A stretch of DNA of 10,545 nucleotides from an uncultured Ruminococcus sp. (GTDB taxonomy: Bacteria > Bacillota_A > Clostridia > RUG12999), in assembly GCA_902783995.1 (NCBI GenBank), contig CACZTG010000185.1:1-10545 (forward strand), in the 5' to 3' direction. Positions 7,235 to 10,545 of the stretch are shown in pieces. How positions within the stretch are numbered: the stretch's first letter is position 1; every line of letters begins with the position of its first letter. The notes under the pieces were generated by a model that was not told where the DNA came from, made no database searches, and was given only the letters and a program-made list of their open reading frames with translations. The position numbers and the translations under genes are program-made.

Positions 7235-8681
7235 TCTTTTCCCCCATTTGACGAATAGTTTCTTCACGCCGTTTTCTTTCGTTTTCTTCCGATGACATAA
7301 TTTTATCATACTCCTCATCGACGCCTTCGGTCGCAGATTTGGTAAACATTATCCTGACCGTCAGCAGAATTATCTTTATGTCGGCAAGAAGCGAATAATT
7401 GACAATATAAATTATATCCATTAAAATTCTGTCGGACATTCTCGTATTGTATTTTCCATAGACATGCGCATAACCCGTAAGCCCGGCTTTGACGCAAAAC
7501 CGCATATCATAATTTTTTACGGTTTCGGAAAAGTAATCCGCAAAAATAGGCCTTTCCGGTCTCGGTCCGACAATTGACATATGTCCCAATAAAATATTGT
7601 AAAGCTGCGGAAGCTCATCAAGCCTTGTAGCGCGCAGCACCTTCCCGACCTTTGTAATTCTCGGGTCGCCCTCCGTTGCAAACTGCGCTCCGTTCTTTTC
7701 CGCGTCCTTCACCATTGTACGGAATTTATATATGGTAAACACTTTTTTGTTAACTGTGTAACGCTCCTGCTTGTAAATAACAGGACCTTCCGAATCGAGC
7801 TTTACGGCAACAGCGCATATTAAAGCTATCGGCAAGGAAATAATGCCCAGAATAAGGGAAACGGCAATATCAAAGCTTCGTTTTAAAAAACGCTGAGACG
7901 TACTCATATACGCGCTCTTTTTTTCGATAACGGGTGTATCGTCAAGCTGATAAATTCTGCCGTGAAGCGTTGAAACACCGTCAAGGTCGGCAAGAACACT
8001 TACATCCTTTCCGAGCATAAACGCCTTGCTCATTATCCGGTCCGATATATCGTCGGAAATTGCGGGAGAAATAAAAATCAAATCAAACTCTTTCAGCTTT
8101 TTTTCTATCAAAGTTTCTATTTCGGCAGGATTATCTTCATCAATCAAATAGTAAAAAGCTTCTCTGCCTTTGATCGCGGCATATTTAAGCTTACGTGCAA
8201 GCCTGCTCGCGTTACGCATATTTTCTATAATCAGGAAGCTTCTTTTGTCACCGAATTTTCTGATAAGAAACGCCGCAAGTACCCTCCAGCAGACAATCAG
8301 AACCCATGTCAAAACAAATCCCGCAAGCCACGCGCTTACCGTAAGCAGCTCCCATTTCAAAAAAACCGAAACAAAAAACGTGCATATAAATGATGCCGTA
8401 ACGGAAAGCACCGCCGATATTCCCGCGGCAAATACCTCCTCCGTCATTGACGCGTATTGGTCATACATAATAAAGAAGAAAACAAGAAACACTACAAACG
8501 CAATTATATGCCTGTTTTCAAACCCTGCACGCCCGAACTTATTTTCCAATATAAATTTTACAAACGATAAGCTTTGAACGGACAAAAGCATATCAACAAT
8601 AAATAAAACCGAAACAATAACCGTATTTTTTAACCCTTTAATAACAATCACCCTTTTTGTCCATAAATTAATATAAATCAA
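7203..8681 (-). CDS. Polyisoprenyl-phosphate sugar-1-phosphate transferase (WbaP/CpsE-like initiating enzyme)
   Basis: Up to 492 residues. The N-terminal half holds four or so membrane spans (about 18-40, 57-73, 83-107, 113-140) and a soluble linking domain (about 146-260), as in long WbaP-type enzymes. The C-terminal bacterial sugar transferase domain is complete: KRSFD (267-271), a re-entrant/membrane helix (272-294), GPVIYKQER (299-307), FTIYKFRTM (315-323), DPRITKVG (339-346), the catalytic Asp-Glu dyad in RLDELPQ (D355, E356), VGPRPERP (371-378) and GLTGYAHVYGKYN (400-412). It transfers a sugar-1-phosphate from a nucleotide sugar to undecaprenyl phosphate, starting repeat-unit synthesis. 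A charged tail (about 454-492) follows the domain. The start given is a TTG without an SD. AGGGTGATT at 8646-8654 would instead suit an ATT at residue 14 (8642), so the true start is unsettled. It lies 20 nt after the diguanylate cyclase gene. Confidence 0.9.
   Translation of the reverse strand: MIYINLWTKRVIVIKGLKNTVIVSVLFIVDMLLSVQSLSFVKFILENKFGRAGFENRHIIAFVVFLVFFFIMYDQYASMTEEVFAAGISAVLSVTASFICTFFVSVFLKWELLTVSAWLAGFVLTWVLIVCWRVLAAFLIRKFGDKRSFLIIENMRNASRLARKLKYAAIKGREAFYYLIDEDNPAEIETLIEKKLKEFDLIFISPAISDDISDRIMSKAFMLGKDVSVLADLDGVSTLHGRIYQLDDTPVIEKKSAYMSTSQRFLKRSFDIAVSLILGIISLPIALICAVAVKLDSEGPVIYKQERYTVNKKVFTIYKFRTMVKDAEKNGAQFATEGDPRITKVGKVLRATRLDELPQLYNILLGHMSIVGPRPERPIFADYFSETVKNYDMRFCVKAGLTGYAHVYGKYNTRMSDRILMDIIYIVNYSLLADIKIILLTVRIMFTKSATEGVDEEYDKIMSSEENERKRREETIRQMGEKNENIYYNTGV
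7241..7245 (-). promoter_or_regulatory. Ribosome binding site that sets the GT2 start
   Basis: On the minus strand GGGGG lies here, followed by six bases and ATG at 7234. It sits within the last codons of the sugar transferase gene and decides in favour of MKISII over the 28-codon longer frame. Confidence 0.7.
8646..8656 (-). promoter_or_regulatory. Strong SD-like site inside the predicted start of the sugar transferase
   Basis: The minus strand reads AAAGGGTGATT here, a close match to the complement of the 16S rRNA tail. The next in-frame codons five bases on are ATT AAA GGG TTA AAA, read as (I)KGLKN. The TTG that opens the longest frame has no SD. Initiation at an ATT codon, or at a start lost by mutation, would explain the layout. 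An out-of-frame ATG at 8664 opens only eight codons. Confidence 0.4.
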
Positions 8682-8701
8682 TTAAAAAAACTGCCGTTTT
8701 T

Positions 8702-10042
8702 TTAATTTGCATTATCGCCGTATTTTTTCCTGTACATTCTCTCGTCCGCGGTACTGAACAATCTTTTTTCCGAAACCGCGCTTATATTTTCTGCATATGA
8801 ATAACCGACAGATACTCCAATGCCGTATTTTTCACATTCTTTTTCAAATTCGTCTATGTACGCTTGTGCCTTTTCCGCCGGCTCACCGCAGACATATGCC
8901 ACAAATTCATCACCGCCTATTCGGAAGCAATTATTTCCCGCGGCGTCAGCAAAAACATTTTTTATACATATTGAGGTGTCAACAAGCAATCTGTCTCCCG
9001 CGGCATGACCTTCCGTGTTGTTTTTTTCGCGAAGCTTATTAACATCAAACAAAAACATTAACACTCTGCCGCCTTTCTTTTTAAGACTTTCGTTATATGT
9101 ATTATAGGCAAGACGATTACCGAGATTCGTAAGCGCATCTATTTCCGCAACAACCCTGAACTTTTCCATAAGCTCCGCATTTTTTGTACGCAGGCTGTTA
9201 TAAGCAGAACCCATTGAATCCATTTCCGTCAAAAAAACAGGCATATTTATGGGCAGCCCATTTTTAATATTCTTTGACGCCTCAATAATCGGATTAACAA
9301 CATAAAAAAACTTAAATAACATCGTTGTAACCATAAACAAAAAAAACAGTGCAATAATAACCGTCTGAATTTTTAAATAATTCTCTACTTTTTTTGAAAG
9401 TATAAAATACTCATTTTCCGAATCGCCAAGCATTTTATCTAAAAAATCGCTTGCTCCCGATTTTATTTTCCTTTTAGACTCCAGATATATTTCATCAAAC
9501 AACATTTCTCTTGCTTTAAGCTTTGCTTCCTCCGGAGAAAGCGCTGTATCCTCCTCCGTAAGCTCCACGTCAGTGACTTCCTTAAACGGTATATCATTTG
9601 GCGGCAGTCCGTAACCGTAAGCGGCAAGCTTCATGGAGTAAAATTCTCTTTCCATAAGCTTATTTGATTCTTCCATGGATTTTTCAATCATATGCTTCTC
9701 TTTCCCGGTAGGCAGGATTTCTTTAAGCTCTTTAATTGCCTTATCCCGGTGCTTTAAAACTTTTGCTTCCTCAAAATACTCGTATATATACTTCGTTTTT
9801 CCGGTTTCCGCAAACAGTCTTACCTGCTCGGTCAGAATGTCCGAACCGAGTGTAAGCTTGCTTGCTATATCGTTATATTGCATATGTGCTTTTGAAAGCT
9901 CTATGCTCTGATTGGCATAGCTGTTCATCCGGACTGTATTCACTGTCATTATAATGCAAAGCAAAACAATAATTGACATAATAAAAATAATAATGCCTCT
10001 TAACCGCATTTTATATTCTTTTACAGAAAAATGCTTGTTCAT
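8702..10042 (-). CDS. Membrane-bound diguanylate cyclase (GGDEF) with extracytoplasmic sensor region
   Basis: A 446-residue protein: cytoplasmic start, TM1 about 14-36, a helical extracytoplasmic region (about 37-222), TM2 about 224-248, a HAMP-like linker (about 249-297) and a GGDEF domain (about 298-446). The catalytic motif is intact (RIGGDEF, 374-380). By alignment to known cyclases, the metal ligand D333, guanine-contacting N341 and D350 in GHAAGD are kept, so it should convert two GTP to c-di-GMP. No RxxD inhibitory site precedes GGDEF: residues 367-370 read AAGN. The outer region resembles chemoreceptor-type helical-bundle sensors in layout, but no ligand motif is recognisable. GGAAGG sits about 11 nt before ATG 10042. 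It is the first operon gene, transcribed from the strong promoter at 10295-10323, which suggests that c-di-GMP output is linked to glycan production. No c-di-GMP receptor domain is seen in the window. Confidence 0.92.
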   Translation of the reverse strand: MNKHFSVKEYKMRLRGIIIFIMSIIVLLCIIMTVNTVRMNSYANQSIELSKAHMQYNDIASKLTLGSDILTEQVRLFAETGKTKYIYEYFEEAKVLKHRDKAIKELKEILPTGKEKHMIEKSMEESNKLMEREFYSMKLAAYGYGLPPNDIPFKEVTDVELTEEDTALSPEEAKLKAREMLFDEIYLESKRKIKSGASDFLDKMLGDSENEYFILSKKVENYLKIQTVIIALFFLFMVTTMLFKFFYVVNPIIEASKNIKNGLPINMPVFLTEMDSMGSAYNSLRTKNAELMEKFRVVAEIDALTNLGNRLAYNTYNESLKKKGGRVLMFLFDVNKLREKNNTEGHAAGDRLLVDTSICIKNVFADAAGNNCFRIGGDEFVAYVCGEPAEKAQAYIDEFEKECEKYGIGVSVGYSYAENISAVSEKRLFSTADERMYRKKYGDNAN

Positions 10043-10294
10043 TTTTATACATTCCTTCCGTCAATAGTCAAACGGTTCGGTTAATCGGGTTTTCCGTTTT
10101 ATTTTTCATTCTTTTAAAGCTGTTTTATCAAATCATCCGAAAAAGAACCGTCTTTACCGTCAGCACTCGTAAGCTCAAAGCATATTTTAACCGCTGATTT
10201 TTACATTTTTCTTCAATAATTCCAAGCATAATTTCGCTGTCGGACGCGGTAACGGATTTATACAATTTCTCAATCTATATACACATCCTATAAT
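10043..10294 (-). other. Long 5' leader of the glycan operon
   Basis: About 245 nt lie between the expected transcription start (near 10288) and the first gene. I see no c-di-GMP riboswitch landmarks, no ops/JUMPstart-like element and no strong hairpin with a U-run. The main content is the coding relic at 10114-10274. Just upstream of the gene an out-of-frame ATG (10052) lies too close to the SD to compete. Confidence 0.55.
10114..10274 (-). pseudogene. Probable broken remnant of an unidentified coding sequence
   Basis: Reading from 10274, the minus strand gives protein-like sequence IEKLYKSVTASDSEIMLGII, then EEKC. At the run of five A at 10198-10202 the sensible reading moves to another frame, which continues as SAVKICFELTSADGKDGSF and then SDDLIKQL, ending in TAA at 10114-10116. 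One extra A in that run would join the halves into about 53 codons. Without the shift, the first frame turns into a basic/hydrophobic string ending at 10128. The frame is closed by TAG at 10275-10277 and there is no ATG with an SD, so this looks like the C-terminal end of a lost gene. I do not recognise the family. A real small protein with a sequencing error in the A-run is the alternative; chance is not excluded. Confidence 0.4.
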
Positions 10295-10323
10295 ATTATA
10301 CCCCAGTGTAAACTTTTTGTCAA
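10295..10323 (-). promoter_or_regulatory. Perfect-consensus housekeeping promoter for the glycan operon
   Basis: On the minus strand TTGACA (10323-10318), a 17-nt spacer (10317-10301) and TATAAT (10300-10295) match the sigma-A/sigma-70 consensus in all twelve positions and in spacing. Transcription would start near 10288 and run into the diguanylate cyclase gene. The AT-rich DNA just upstream could act as an UP element. Confidence 0.85.
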
Positions 10324-10457
10324 GAATTTTGTTGTAATTTTATATAAAACATCAAATATTTTGTCACCAAAAATGTTATTTATTGTATTTTTTCATAAAA
10401 AATTTTTTCTTATATTAATAATATTTTTACGATAATATTAAAAATTTTCCTTATGCC
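10324..10457 (+). other. AT-rich spacer between divergent promoters
   Basis: By hand count about 20 of 134 bases are G or C. It contains several A- and T-tracts (for example 10388-10393, 10397-10408, 10424-10428, 10440-10448) and imperfect AT-only inverted repeats around 10414-10440. No open frame of note is present. Such DNA is often curved and can serve as UP element or regulator target for both promoters; no specific operator is recognised. Confidence 0.6.
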
Positions 10458-10486
10458 TTGACCGCACCGCCTTTTTGTGGTAAAAT
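10458..10486 (+). promoter_or_regulatory. Housekeeping promoter for the right-edge gene
   Basis: TTGACC (10458-10463), a 17-nt spacer and TAAAAT (10481-10486) form a near-consensus sigma-A promoter. The start would fall near 10493, giving a leader of about 30 nt before the ATG at 10523. Confidence 0.8.
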
Positions 10487-10522
10487 AATGTAAAGAAAAA
10501 ATTAGCAGGTGGAAAAGGTAAT

Positions 10523-10545
10523 ATGTGGATTTCGGATAAATGGAC
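10523..10545 (+). CDS. Start of a gene, possibly class I SAM-dependent methyltransferase (cut by window edge)
   Basis: ATG at 10523 follows GGTGG (about 10 nt away) and AAAGG (4 nt away), with a good promoter upstream. Only seven codons are visible, MWISDKW. From memory, this resembles the conserved start of a clostridial class I SAM-dependent methyltransferase family (MWI-x-DKW, usually followed by a KDYE-type stretch), but seven residues cannot prove it. The gene is divergent from the glycan operon and need not be related to it. Confidence 0.6.

Noticed and set aside
7235..7318. Longer GT2 protein starting at 7318
   Set aside because: The 28 extra residues have no family match, lie inside the sugar transferase gene, and the SD sits before 7234.
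10043..10080. TTGACT, 16 nt, TATAAA just before the diguanylate cyclase ATG, resembling a promoter
   Set aside because: Its transcript would begin inside the first codons of the gene and lose the SD, and a far better promoter lies at 10295-10323.
10043..10288. Possible c-di-GMP riboswitch in the leader of a c-di-GMP gene
   Set aside because: The conserved GEMM core segments and paired helices are not seen; the stretch reads better as broken coding sequence.

Overview
The window carries most of a cell-surface polysaccharide (exopolysaccharide or capsule) locus of the Wzx/Wzy type. Seven complete genes and one gene cut by the left edge all lie on the minus strand, so they read from about 10.3 kb down to base 1. 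A divergently transcribed plus-strand gene begins at the right edge. Low GC, Shine-Dalgarno (SD) spacing, consensus housekeeping promoters and the protein types suggest an uncultured or gut-type member of the Firmicutes, class Clostridia. This placement is inference from style; no phylogenetic marker is present.

In transcription order the cluster holds: (1) a membrane diguanylate cyclase with a large extracytoplasmic helical sensor region (10042-8702); (2) a WbaP-like polyisoprenyl-phosphate sugar-1-phosphate transferase that would start the lipid-linked repeat unit (8681-7203); (3) a GT2 glycosyltransferase (7234-6413); (4) a multi-spanning O-antigen polymerase/ligase-like protein, probably the Wzy polymerase (6392-5181); (5) and (6) two tandem, divergent, Wzz-like co-polymerase proteins (5181-3823 and 3821-2382); (7) a Wzx-like flippase (2309-777); (8) the N-terminal 253 residues of a GT4 glycosyltransferase (759 to beyond base 1). 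Genes overlap or lie 1-72 nt apart with no visible internal terminator, so one long transcript is likely. Together they would start, extend, flip, polymerise and length-control a surface glycan. A c-di-GMP-making enzyme is the first gene. No c-di-GMP receptor, tyrosine kinase, phosphatase or sugar-nucleotide gene is visible in the window.

The control region is 10043-10522. A minus-strand promoter with perfect consensus hexamers and a 17-nt spacer (10295-10323) faces the operon. It leaves a leader of roughly 245 nt that contains what looks like a broken piece of an older coding sequence. A plus-strand promoter (10458-10486) serves the right-edge gene, whose first residues resemble a clostridial class I SAM-dependent methyltransferase. 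About 134 bp of very AT-rich DNA (about 15% GC) separates the two promoters.

The items most worth a second look are: a diguanylate cyclase without a visible inhibitory site heading a glycan operon; the paired Wzz-like proteins with oppositely charged cytoplasmic tails; the coding relic in the leader; and the sugar transferase, whose only good ribosome site precedes an ATT codon. I see a well-organised glycan locus with some unusual features, but no wholly new system that I can defend from sequence alone.
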